From Methanobacteriota archaeon (GTDB lineage: Archaea > Thermoplasmatota > Thermoplasmata > RBG-16-68-12): a stretch of DNA of 8,749 nt. The notes beneath the pieces are model-generated. The model was not told where the DNA came from, did no database searches, and saw nothing but the letters and a program-made list of their open reading frames with translations. The stretch spans positions 1-8,749 of the forward strand of contig VBMM01000072.1 of NCBI GenBank assembly GCA_005878415.1, written 5' to 3'. Shown piece after piece: positions 1 through 6,191 of the stretch (positions are counted from its first letter, which is position 1; each line of letters begins with the position of its first letter). A program made the position numbers and the translations under genes.

Positions 1-1
1 C

Positions 2-319
2 GCGGAACGGTCGTTGCGCTTCTACCAGGAGGTGCTCGGCGTCAAAGTCGTCTACCGCGATGCGACGAGCATCCAGGTCGAGACGCCGGGCAGCCACGAC
101 GTGATCGTCTTCGAGGAAAAGCGCTCTGGGATCGGGAAGATGGCCGGCGTCACGCACTTCGGATTCCGTCTCGTGGACCCGAACGACATTGAGGCCGCCG
201 AGGAAGCGGTTCGCCGCGCCGGTGGGAAAATTGTGGACCGCGGCGAATTCGTCCCCGGGGAGCCATACCTGTTCGCCACCGACCCCGATGGGTACACGAT
301 TGAGATCTGGTACGAGTGA
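2..319 (+). CDS. VOC/glyoxalase-fold family protein, 5'-truncated by the window edge
   Basis: The open frame runs in from the left edge, so the true start is outside the window. Visible residues begin AERSLRFYQEVLG, the usual first alpha-helix of a vicinal-oxygen-chelate (VOC) module, where 'ERSLxFYxxVLG' follows the first strand. The second half of the module has THFGF and ends DPDGYTIEIWYE. In the family, the His of the HFGF strand and the Glu of the last strand (E in IEIW) are metal ligands, so this half of the site looks intact; the first ligands would lie upstream. About 105 residues are visible and a single VOC domain is about 120-130, so little is missing. The family includes glyoxalase I, dioxygenases, epimerases and resistance proteins, and nothing here fixes the substrate. 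An internal TTG at 14 is only an apparent start because it lies inside the conserved helix. The gene converges with the permease, leaving 12 nt between stop codons. Confidence 0.88.
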   Translation, partial: AERSLRFYQEVLGVKVVYRDATSIQVETPGSHDVIVFEEKRSGIGKMAGVTHFGFRLVDPNDIEAAEEAVRRAGGKIVDRGEFVPGEPYLFATDPDGYTIEIWYE

Positions 320-331
320 GGTCCGGTCGCA

Positions 332-2275
332 TCACGCGTTGCGCGCGCCGAATGACGGCGAATCGTGGCCGAGCCCGTGGCTCAGCAAACCGAACGACAA
401 GGCGGAGAGCCAGATCATGAGCGCGGGAGCCAAGAACGCCCACCACTGCCCCCGGACAAGCGCGAGGGAAACGTAGCTACTCCGAATTTGACTTCCCCAC
501 GACGGAATCGTCGCGTACGCGAATCCTAGAAACGCGAGCCCCGCGTTCATGAGGATCCCGATGGACGCGGCAAACAGGGCCGCGGACAAGACCTGCGGGA
601 GCGAAGCTTCCACGAAATCCAGCAGACCTTCCCCCTTACGTTGGCCCGGTTTCTCTCGATCCTCCTCCGCGGCGGGTCGCGAGACCGTTTCCAATCGTAG
701 GCGGAGAGAGCGGGTCGGGATCGCCCAAGCGAGGAGCGCCACCCCAAGCGTGGAGCTTTCGGCTGACCCCACGCCCCCGAGGATGACCGCCGGGAGGATC
801 GCGAAGGGGATCCAGGGGATCATGAGGATGAAGTCGTTCGCGAACGCCGAAATCGACGCAGCCTTGCCACGAACGTACCCCGCGGCAATGGCGACCACGA
901 AGCCGAGGGCAAAGGCGACGTTGAAAGACCACGCCGCCGCGACTAACGATTCGGCTCCGCCGTACACGAGGAGCGCCGCGTTGTCCAAGCCGGACGCGTC
1001 GGTCCCGAGGAGGTGGCGATCGGACGGCGGTTGTAGCGGTGTGTCCCGCGGGAGCGCGGTCCCGACGAGGACGGGTGCCAGGACGGTCATGCCGAGAAGG
1101 AGACAGAGCAGGACGAGTCCTGCGAGGCCGACGGGACTGCGAAGACGCGCGATCAACGCCGGCAACCAGTCCGGCTTTGCTGCCGTTGCGGCGGACCTAT
1201 ATCGCACCCGAGTTGCGTCGAGCCGCCCCAACCCGCCGTGTACGGCATCGGCAACCGTCACCCAGGCGGCGACGATGAAGGCGGTCAGGAGGAAGATTGC
1301 CGAAAGGACGAAGAAATCGAAGGCGAAGATCGCCCTCCACACCAGGCTGCCGACGCCATCCAGGTTGAAGAGCAGCTCGACAAACGCGTCGGCGGCGACC
1401 ATCCAGCCCGCAAAGAGCGCAACGGCGCCGACCAGCGAGGTGCTCACCGAGATGTTTCCGTCCGGCGACCGGGACGAGCCCGCATCTTCGTCTCGATATC
1501 CGGCCCGTGACGTACGTGAGCCGCCAAGGCCCTCGCGGAGTGACAAGGAGACAAAGCCGAACGATGCCGCCGCTAGTGCGATGACCGGAAGAAACCCGTG
1601 ATAGATCCGGTCCGCGATCTGGCCGAGGAAGTCCGAGGGCGGGACGATCGAGCGATCCCCGCCGATCGGGAACCACTCGAGCTGCAACGCGAGGACGAAC
1701 AGCAAGGCGAGCGACAAAGCGAACACGGGCACCGGGTACGCCGCGAGCGCGAGGCCGCCGACGACGCGGTCCATCGATCCGCCCTTGCGATGATTGGCGC
1801 CCCAAGCCAAGAGGCCGGCGAGCCCGAACGAAACCGCGCCCGCGGCGACGAGCAACGTGGTAGTAAGGACGACTCGCGGTAGAATGACGTCGAGCGCGGG
1901 CACTCCTGGCCGGTACGTGATCGACGGTCCCCAATTGCCGGTCAGGATGTTCCCGACGAAAATCGCCCAACGATCGAGCAGGGGTCGATCGAGGCCCCAG
2001 TCCCGGATGATCGCGTCCCTTAGATTGATCGACCCGCCACCGCGGGGGACCAACACCCGCGTCGGGTCGCCCGGGAGGACTTCCAGCATGACGAAATCGA
2101 GAGAGATGATCAGCAACACCGCGACGAGGAAGGCAGCAATCCGGAGGGCGACTCGGACCGCGAGGTCCTTCGGCCTCGGACCGGTCTCAGCGCGTACGGA
2201 CGCAGACGCCGCAACCCTCCCTCCGCCCCTGATTTGACTCGCGGATATTTGAGGACTAGCTAACCTGACGCACAC
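332..2275 (-). CDS. Fused DppB-DppC-type ABC transporter permease with degenerate EAA loops
   Basis: This 647-residue membrane protein looks like two peptide/nickel-type (Dpp/Opp) permease subunits joined in one chain. Residues about 40-360 match DppB: TM1 followed by LPGDP (67-71), DWGLDRPLLDRW (92-103), LTGNWG (111-116), the LPRVVLTTTLL helix (132-142) and GFLPVIALA (227-235). Residues about 370-647 match DppC: a first TM (380-405), HLLGTDASGLD (421-431, family HLLGTDxxGRD), an ANDFILMIPWIPFAILP helix, and LAFLGF...PSWG (570-593). In single-function relatives each half has an EAA loop that docks on the ATPase. Here both are altered: residues 247-276 are a Ser/Asp/Arg-rich stretch with no recognisable EAA, and residues 530-550 are a Glu/Lys/Arg-rich insert followed by DFVEASLPQ, where only fragments of 'FVEAA...LPN' remain. 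No ATPase or binding-protein gene is in the window. The start is uncertain: GTG at 2275 is the only standard in-frame start before residue 53 (a GTG inside TM1). The first ten codons are AT-rich and no good ribosome-binding site precedes them. Substrate is unknown; peptide import is the family default. Confidence 0.85.
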   Translation of the reverse strand: MCVRLASPQISASQIRGGGRVAASASVRAETGPRPKDLAVRVALRIAAFLVAVLLIISLDFVMLEVLPGDPTRVLVPRGGGSINLRDAIIRDWGLDRPLLDRWAIFVGNILTGNWGPSITYRPGVPALDVILPRVVLTTTLLVAAGAVSFGLAGLLAWGANHRKGGSMDRVVGGLALAAYPVPVFALSLALLFVLALQLEWFPIGGDRSIVPPSDFLGQIADRIYHGFLPVIALAAASFGFVSLSLREGLGGSRTSRAGYRDEDAGSSRSPDGNISVSTSLVGAVALFAGWMVAADAFVELLFNLDGVGSLVWRAIFAFDFFVLSAIFLLTAFIVAAWVTVADAVHGGLGRLDATRVRYRSAATAAKPDWLPALIARLRSPVGLAGLVLLCLLLGMTVLAPVLVGTALPRDTPLQPPSDRHLLGTDASGLDNAALLVYGGAESLVAAAWSFNVAFALGFVVAIAAGYVRGKAASISAFANDFILMIPWIPFAILPAVILGGVGSAESSTLGVALLAWAIPTRSLRLRLETVSRPAAEEDREKPGQRKGEGLLDFVEASLPQVLSAALFAASIGILMNAGLAFLGFAYATIPSWGSQIRSSYVSLALVRGQWWAFLAPALMIWLSALSFGLLSHGLGHDSPSFGARNA

Positions 2276-2382
2276 GCCCCCGTCTGGCGGGAACTTGGCG
2301 TAGTAGCCCCAAAGCCCGCCCTGCGAACGGAGGCACCATACGCGGTCGGTGGGACCACTCTCCGAGTCGGACGTCAGAATAG
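2276..2382. other. Spacer between rnpB and the permease gene
   Basis: About 107 nt separate the permease GTG from the inferred rnpB 3' end. On the minus strand the permease reading frame stays open through all of it, to a TAG at 2438-2440, but has no ATG, GTG or TTG. Conceptual translation just upstream of the GTG is not obviously noise (it includes GGLWGYYAKFPPDGG), but I do not recognise it. No convincing TATA box or Shine-Dalgarno sequence is placed for the GTG at 2275. Weak TATA-like stretches occur at about 2336-2342 and, inside the annotated N-terminus, at about 2243-2252 (AAATATCC). The permease may therefore be read through from rnpB or begin at a start I cannot identify. Confidence 0.4.
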
Positions 2383-2671
2383 GGCCAGGTGGCCGCCGTA
2401 CGCCCCCTTCTGTTCTGACGGCATTGGACTGAGCGTCCTACCTGGCGCATCGCGCCTGCTTGGACTTGCTCCGGTGGGGTGTCGCCGTCTCACCAGATCC
2501 CGCGTCAACGTCACCGCCGGGCGGATCATCCTCGATGCGGGCTGTGTCGTTTCTGCGCCCTTGCCGGCCCTCTCAGGCCCCCCGCTTGCACGGGGCCACC
2601 ACTCCGAGGGAGGGGGGACGTTCCTCAGCGATCCCGAAAGACCACCGTCGGCCGTCCGCGGTCTCCTGGCC
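2383..2671 (-). ncRNA. rnpB: RNase P RNA (archaeal type A-like)
   Basis: This is the catalytic RNA of RNase P, which removes 5' leaders from precursor tRNAs. On the minus strand the conserved regions appear in the right order. They are GAGGAACGTCCCCCC (2626-2612, CR-I), GCAGAAACGACAC (2556-2544), CCACCGGAGCAAGTCCAAG (about 2477-2459, close to E. coli CCACCCGGAGCAAGGCCAAA) and ACAGAAGGGGGCGTACGG (2413-2396, CR-V). P4 pairs ACG-U-CCCCC with GGGGGCGU and leaves the single bulged U that is universal in P4. P2 pairs GACGGC (2656-2651) with GCCGTC (2422-2417). P1 pairs GGCCAGG (2671-2665) with CCTGGCC (2389-2383), which defines the ends. The GCAA-capped hairpin at 2597-2576 is also well formed. At 289 nt the length is normal for archaea. 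Ends may be off by several nt. Short ORFs overlapping this segment on either strand are not real genes. Confidence 0.92.
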
Positions 2672-2692
2672 GGCCGCACTAAATGCCGGGCC

Positions 2693-2698
2693 CTATTT
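2693..2698 (-). promoter_or_regulatory. TATA box of rnpB
   Basis: The minus strand reads CCAAATAGGG, with AAATAG at 2698-2693. Its centre lies about 26 nt before 2669-2671, which is where the P1 helix of the RNase P RNA begins. That matches the usual archaeal TATA-to-start spacing and supports the inferred 5' end. Confidence 0.6.
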
Positions 2699-2699
2699 G

Positions 2700-2765
2700 G
2701 ACCTGCCGCCGTGCCTGCTGGAGCCGCGCCGTCTTGCGGAATGCAAAAGCTCTTTGCGGCAGGTC
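2700..2765. repeat. 10-bp perfect inverted repeat between rnpB and the downstream membrane-protein gene
   Basis: GACCTGCCGC (2700-2709) is an exact reverse complement of GCGGCAGGTC (2756-2765), with a 46-nt spacer. The spacer holds a smaller inverted repeat, GCAAA (2743-2747) with TTTGC (2753-2757). TTGCGG also occurs twice in direct orientation exactly 20 nt apart (2734-2739 and 2754-2759). As RNA on the plus strand it could fold into a long stem just ahead of the ribosome-binding site of the gene at 2792. As DNA it could be an operator between the two divergent units. Function is unknown. Confidence 0.55.
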
Positions 2766-2778
2766 GCCGTCATAGGCC

Positions 2779-2783
2779 GGAGG
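2779..2783 (+). promoter_or_regulatory. Shine-Dalgarno site that fixes the start at 2792
   Basis: GGAGG ends 8 nt before the ATG at 2792. The frame stays open upstream to 2474, but that extension crosses the RNase P RNA gene and has no comparable site, so 2792 is the better start. Confidence 0.65.
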
Positions 2784-2791
2784 AAGACCCC

Positions 2792-3481
2792 ATGCGAGCG
2801 GGGCGCGAGGAATACGGAATCCGGACTTTGTTCGTCGCGCTTGTCCTCGCCCTGGCGAACGGGATCGTTTGGTTCCCTGTCTGGTCGTCCGGGCCAGAGG
2901 GCACGGGGATGCGGATCCTGCTTGGGTTCGTCACGATCCAGCCTCTCGCGTTCATCTTGGAGCGCCTCCTACCTAGCGTCGCAATCGTTGGGGTTCTCGG
3001 GGCATATCTCGTCGAGAGCGGGCGCCACGAAACGAGAGGGGGACGCGGCGGTTGGTTGGACCGCGCGCGATTCGCGTTTGCCTCTGCGATCGTCGCGGGG
3101 GTTGCGCTCTTGGCATCCATAGTGTTCCTCGCGGGGAGCGGTTTCAGCTTGATGCCGTTCTATCCTGTGGCGGGCGTCGCGATCACCCTCGCCTCCGGCC
3201 TGTACCTCTTGTGGACGGCGGAGCGGATGGCCGGGGCCTCTGCGAGGGGGCTCGACGTAGCCGCCCTCGCCATCGCATGCGTCTCCGCGGCGCTTCGATT
3301 CACGACCGATGCGCCCCTCGGAGTGGCGCCCGTGGATCTGTGGAATGGAATCCGTTGGATGGACATCACGCGCTGGCTCCTCGGCGAGATCTCCGTAGCT
3401 CTTTGGATCGTGGTATATTCGGGGATCGTGCTGCGAGGCCAAGTGGTCCGGGCTTCGGTCTCCGTCGCCGGCGACGCCTAG
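2792..3481 (+). CDS. Multi-spanning membrane protein of unknown function
   Basis: I do not recognise this 229-residue protein. It is dominated by hydrophobic segments at about residues 11-31, 40-58, 61-75, 95-116, 122-142, 154-171 and 195-216, so six or seven membrane helices. A polar Arg/Gly-rich loop (77-94, GRHETRGGRGGW) lies between the third and fourth, and a second charged stretch (143-153, TAERMAGASAR) between the fifth and sixth. A short soluble stretch, DAPLGVAPVDLWNGIRWMD (173-191), precedes the last helix. There are no Cys pairs, His clusters or nucleotide-binding motifs that would suggest an enzyme. The start was chosen from the ATG with GGAGG 8 nt upstream; the longer in-frame extension is rejected because it overlaps rnpB. 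It precedes the MFS gene on the same strand, but that gene has its own TATA box, so the two are probably separate transcripts. Confidence 0.8.
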   Translation: MRAGREEYGIRTLFVALVLALANGIVWFPVWSSGPEGTGMRILLGFVTIQPLAFILERLLPSVAIVGVLGAYLVESGRHETRGGRGGWLDRARFAFASAIVAGVALLASIVFLAGSGFSLMPFYPVAGVAITLASGLYLLWTAERMAGASARGLDVAALAIACVSAALRFTTDAPLGVAPVDLWNGIRWMDITRWLLGEISVALWIVVYSGIVLRGQVVRASVSVAGDA

Positions 3482-3530
3482 GCAGACCAGCTCGAACGGC
3501 ACGTGCCCCGTGATTGCGCGGGGGCTAATC

Positions 3531-3538
3531 CTATAAGC
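3531..3538 (+). promoter_or_regulatory. TATA box of the MFS gene, leaderless geometry
   Basis: CTATAAGC has its TATAAG core centred near 3534.5, about 25-26 nt before the GTG at 3559. In archaea transcription starts about 26 nt from the TATA centre, so the transcript should begin at or within a base or two of the start codon. No Shine-Dalgarno sequence precedes the GTG, which agrees with a leaderless mRNA. Confidence 0.75.
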
Positions 3539-3558
3539 CGACGGCACATCGCCGGCCT

Positions 3559-4689
3559 GTGCCAGGCGACCGCCGGATCCTCTTTGCCAATTCGATCTAC
3601 CACCTGACGAACGATGGCGCGGTCACGGTCCTCGCGGGCCAGATCGCCGTCCTCCAAGCCGTCTTCGGCGGATTCGGACCGATCGAGGTCGCCTTGCTCG
3701 GAGGCTCCGCGCTCCTCGTCACGGCCGTCTTCCAGTTCCTGTTCGGGATCATGGCGGATCGACGCGATCCTTCGCGATTCCTTCCGGCCGGCATCGCGAT
3801 CCTGGGGCTTGGTTCGTTGCTCGTCACGCTCTCGTCGTCGTTCTGGACGCTCCTCGTGTTCGTCGCGTTGTCGCGCATTGGCGCGAGCTTCTACCATCCC
3901 GTCGGGATTTCGTGGATCGGTCGAGAGTACGAGGGACCCGATCTCGATCGGTCGATGGGATTCCCGAGCGCCTTCGGCGACACCGGCGTAATCATCGGCA
4001 TGGCGAGCGGAGCCGTCCTCGCGGTGGCGCTCGGTTGGCGATCTCCGTTCTTCCTGTGGGGTGGCATCAACTTGGCGGCGGTCGCTCTCGGACTGTACCT
4101 CGTCCGCGGGCGGCGATACCGGCCTGAGCCGAGTCGGTCCTCCGTCGCGGATTACGTCCGCGTGCTACGGGACGTGCGGCTCTGGCTCCTTCCGCTCGCC
4201 CTCGGCGGAGCGGTGTACAACATCGTCAGCTACTTCGGGCCGCTCCTGCTCGTCACGAAGTTCTCCCTGGCGAAGGATGCGGCGGGCGTGGCGGTGGCCC
4301 TCTGGATCCTCGCAGGCGCCGTCGCCGCGTTCTTCTTCGGTCGAGTGAGCCGCCGCTTCGGACGGTATCGGACCCTCCTGGCGTCATACGCGGGGGTCGG
4401 ACTCGCGGGACTGATCGGCGGCTTGCTGGACAATCTCGTCCTCGTGATCGCGATCCTCTGGACGCTTGGTTCCGCGTTGTTCCTCACGTACCCGGGGATC
4501 TTTGCGTTCGTGTCGGAATCGAGCCACCGCCGCCTTCAGGGAGCGGGGACCACCCCGGCCGTCCAGGCGTCGATCCCGTTCGTCGTTGCGGGCGTCCTCG
4601 GGCTCGCCGGATTCGTCGCGCTCTTCCTCGGCCGGTCCCGGGTCACGAACGCGCGCAAGCCCGTCCCGTCGACCGTCCCTCCGCTCTGA
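3559..4689 (+). CDS. Major facilitator superfamily transporter, fosmidomycin-resistance (Fsr)-like
   Basis: This 376-residue membrane transporter probably works as a proton-coupled efflux pump in the cytoplasmic membrane. It opens with NSIYHLTNDG (11-20), resembling the HxxND start of TM1 in Fsr-like MFS proteins. MFS motif A follows TM2 as GIMADRRDPSRF (63-74). SRIGASFYHPVG (105-116) is the hallmark 'YHP' segment of the Fsr group in TM4. A central basic loop, VRGRRYRPEPSRSS (about 182-195), divides the two six-helix halves. The length is slightly short for MFS (usually about 390-420) but all regions seem present. The GTG at 3559 is chosen because a TATA box lies one promoter length upstream and TM1 begins soon after. 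Fsr relatives export fosmidomycin and other small compounds; the actual substrate here cannot be read from sequence. It converges with the next gene, leaving only 5 nt between stops. Confidence 0.88.
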   Translation: MPGDRRILFANSIYHLTNDGAVTVLAGQIAVLQAVFGGFGPIEVALLGGSALLVTAVFQFLFGIMADRRDPSRFLPAGIAILGLGSLLVTLSSSFWTLLVFVALSRIGASFYHPVGISWIGREYEGPDLDRSMGFPSAFGDTGVIIGMASGAVLAVALGWRSPFFLWGGINLAAVALGLYLVRGRRYRPEPSRSSVADYVRVLRDVRLWLLPLALGGAVYNIVSYFGPLLLVTKFSLAKDAAGVAVALWILAGAVAAFFFGRVSRRFGRYRTLLASYAGVGLAGLIGGLLDNLVLVIAILWTLGSALFLTYPGIFAFVSESSHRRLQGAGTTPAVQASIPFVVAGVLGLAGFVALFLGRSRVTNARKPVPSTVPPL

Positions 4690-4694
4690 ACAAC

Positions 4695-5105
4695 TCAGAG
4701 GATCGGCGTGGCCTTCGCCCGCAGCCGGGCGATAATCCCGATCGCGACGCCGAGGATCGCCGGCAGCACGCTGAGGAGCAGATCCACATTCCCCCGCCGA
4801 ATTTGGACGAGGAGAAAGAGGAGGAGCGTGAATAGCCCCGCGCCGGAGCCGATCAGGATCAGGAGCCGCCCGGTCCGAACGCGGTCTTTCCAAATCAAGT
4901 AGCCTCCCGCAAGGACCGCGAAACCTCCGAGGGACGCGATCGCCACGAACGCGTACGCGAGGGCGATCAGGAACGCTCGATCGCCGAAGATGTCGACGAG
5001 GAGCTCGAAGAAGTTGCGGACGGACCTCGCCCCGGAGTATCCGGTCAGCAGGAGGAACACGGCGCTCACGGTGGCCAGGAGCGCGGCCTCGTCGTTGCGG
5101 CGCAA
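4695..5105 (-). CDS. Small four-helix membrane protein downstream of tyrS
   Basis: A 136-residue protein with hydrophobic segments at about residues 8-24, 45-69, 80-100 and 109-127. The loops are basic: IWKDRVRTGR (71-80) and QIRRG (101-105), plus a C-terminal RLRAKATPIL tail. I recognise no family or catalytic motif. The start is TTG at 5105, 4 nt after the tyrS stop codon. The tyrS end supplies a GGGGTGA sequence as a possible ribosome-binding site, so the two are almost surely co-transcribed and translationally coupled. Other candidate starts (for example GTG at codon 13) would cut into the first helix. The tight coupling could mean shared regulation rather than shared function. Confidence 0.75.
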   Translation of the reverse strand: MRRNDEAALLATVSAVFLLLTGYSGARSVRNFFELLVDIFGDRAFLIALAYAFVAIASLGGFAVLAGGYLIWKDRVRTGRLLILIGSGAGLFTLLLFLLVQIRRGNVDLLLSVLPAILGVAIGIIARLRAKATPIL

Positions 5106-5109
5106 GGGC

Positions 5110-6159
5110 TCACCCCTTGCCGAGGATCCGGACGAGCGCGTCGAGGTTCTCGGGATGCGCGTCGAAGTACTTGCGGACCGGCGCGAGTTCCTCGTTCAGG
5201 CCCGCCGCGACGCCCGCCTTCAGGTCCTTCGGATGCAGGTCGCCGCTGCCGTACGCCTTCGCGAGATCCCCGAAGGAGGCGTACGCGACGTCCCCGCCGA
5301 ACTTCGTGTCGCGGGGGATCTTCAGGCGTCCGCGACGCGGGAACAAGACCATGCGGGCAATTTCGAGGACCGGGTTGCCGACCGTCTCCTTCGCAGGGCA
5401 GAACGCCTTCCCGATCTTCCGATCGACCTCCGCAGGCGGGTCGTTCAGGAGGAGGCTCGCGTCCGGCCTCGACTTCGACATCTTGCCGGCGATCAGGTCC
5501 ATGCGCCCCTCGCCCTGGAGGCCCGGCAGGAGGGGCGTGTGCAGTGCGACGACCTGCTTCCAGCCGAGCTTCGGCGCGACGTCGCGGTAGAGCATGTGGG
5601 CGTGCCGCTGGTCCATCCCGCCGAGCGCGAGGTCGAGGTCCATCCAGTGGATGTCGGCGACCTGCATCGCCGGGTAGATGAGCTTCGACGCGTCCAGGTC
5701 CGCATCCTCCTCCGTGCGCCCCATGATCGTCAGCGCGCGCCGGATGCGCGCGACGGACGAGGCTTTCGAGACGCGGATGACCTCCTGCCAGTACTCCGGA
5801 TGCCGCACGAACTCGTTCGCGTAGAGGTACTCGACCGAATCCGGGACGCCGACCGCGCGGAAGGCGTCCTTGAAGTACTCGGAGCAGAGGCGGAGGTTCT
5901 CGAGGTTCGATCCGAGCTTGTCGTTGATGTACGCGTGCCAATCCGCGAGCAGGACCACTGCGTGGAAGCCCGCCCGCACGAGGTCGGAGACCTTCGCGCC
6001 GATGACGAACGCGGTCCCAATGTGCATCAGGCCCGACGGCTCGAGGCCGACGTAAGAGCGGGGCGTGCCGCCTCGGTCGAGGAGGGCCCGCAACTCGTCG
6101 CGCGTGACGGCCTCCTCCGCGCCGCGGAGCACGAGCGCCGCGCGGTCCTCGACGGACAT
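5110..6159 (-). CDS. tyrS: Tyrosyl-tRNA synthetase, archaeal/eukaryal type
   Basis: Class I aminoacyl-tRNA synthetase that activates tyrosine with ATP and charges tRNA-Tyr in the cytoplasm. The HIGH-type signature is GLEPSGLMHIGTA (38-50) and the KMSKS loop is intact (226-230, GKMSKSRPDASL). Tyrosine-pocket residues of the archaeal enzymes are visible: Tyr36 in SYVGLEPSG, Tyr162/Gln166/Asp169 in YPAMQVADI, and Gln184 in GGMDQRHAHMLYRD. The C-terminal anticodon-binding part includes KFGGDVAYASFGDLAKAY and DLHPKDLKAGVA. At 349 residues it is a little longer than the compact archaeal forms (about 306-330), mainly from the N-terminal 30 residues. It lacks the bacterial S4 domain. The ATG at 6159 lies about 26-28 nt after a TATA box, so the mRNA is probably leaderless or nearly so. 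The small membrane protein gene follows in the same transcript. Confidence 0.96.
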   Translation of the reverse strand: MSVEDRAALVLRGAEEAVTRDELRALLDRGGTPRSYVGLEPSGLMHIGTAFVIGAKVSDLVRAGFHAVVLLADWHAYINDKLGSNLENLRLCSEYFKDAFRAVGVPDSVEYLYANEFVRHPEYWQEVIRVSKASSVARIRRALTIMGRTEEDADLDASKLIYPAMQVADIHWMDLDLALGGMDQRHAHMLYRDVAPKLGWKQVVALHTPLLPGLQGEGRMDLIAGKMSKSRPDASLLLNDPPAEVDRKIGKAFCPAKETVGNPVLEIARMVLFPRRGRLKIPRDTKFGGDVAYASFGDLAKAYGSGDLHPKDLKAGVAAGLNEELAPVRKYFDAHPENLDALVRILGKG

Positions 6160-6184
6160 CCCGCCACGGAACCGGAAGGCCGGG

Positions 6185-6190
6185 GATAAA
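6185..6190 (-). promoter_or_regulatory. TATA box of tyrS
   Basis: The minus strand reads GATTTATCCCC, with TTTATC at 6190-6185, immediately after the TAG stop of the zinc-ribbon gene. Its centre is about 27 nt from the predicted start at 6159-6161, implying a leaderless or 1-2 nt leader transcript for tyrS. Confidence 0.65.
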
Positions 6191-6191
6191 T

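Noticed and set aside
549..1601. 350-residue plus-strand open frame
   Set aside because: It lies antisense to the permease gene, and its Arg/Ser/Pro-rich translation is typical of the reverse of a GC-rich gene. The minus frame shows clear permease motifs.
2256..2679. Two minus-strand open frames (64 and 101 residues) in the gap
   Set aside because: They overlap the RNase P RNA and have Arg/Pro-rich translations without motifs.
2700..2765. A tRNA gene in the 66-nt inverted-repeat segment
   Set aside because: The length is close, but there is no T-loop GTTCRA, no anticodon-arm pattern and no 7-bp acceptor stem layout.
2460..3122. Plus-strand open frames starting at 2460, 2474 and 2479
   Set aside because: Their first parts cross the RNase P RNA antisense strand. 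The 2474 frame becomes real only from the ATG at 2792.
2969..3547. 192-residue minus-strand open frame
   Set aside because: It is antisense to the membrane-protein gene and reaches into the MFS promoter, with a charged low-complexity translation.
4990..6189. 399-residue plus-strand open frame
   Set aside because: It lies opposite tyrS, with an Arg/Glu/Val-rich composition and no domain. The minus strand has intact synthetase signatures.
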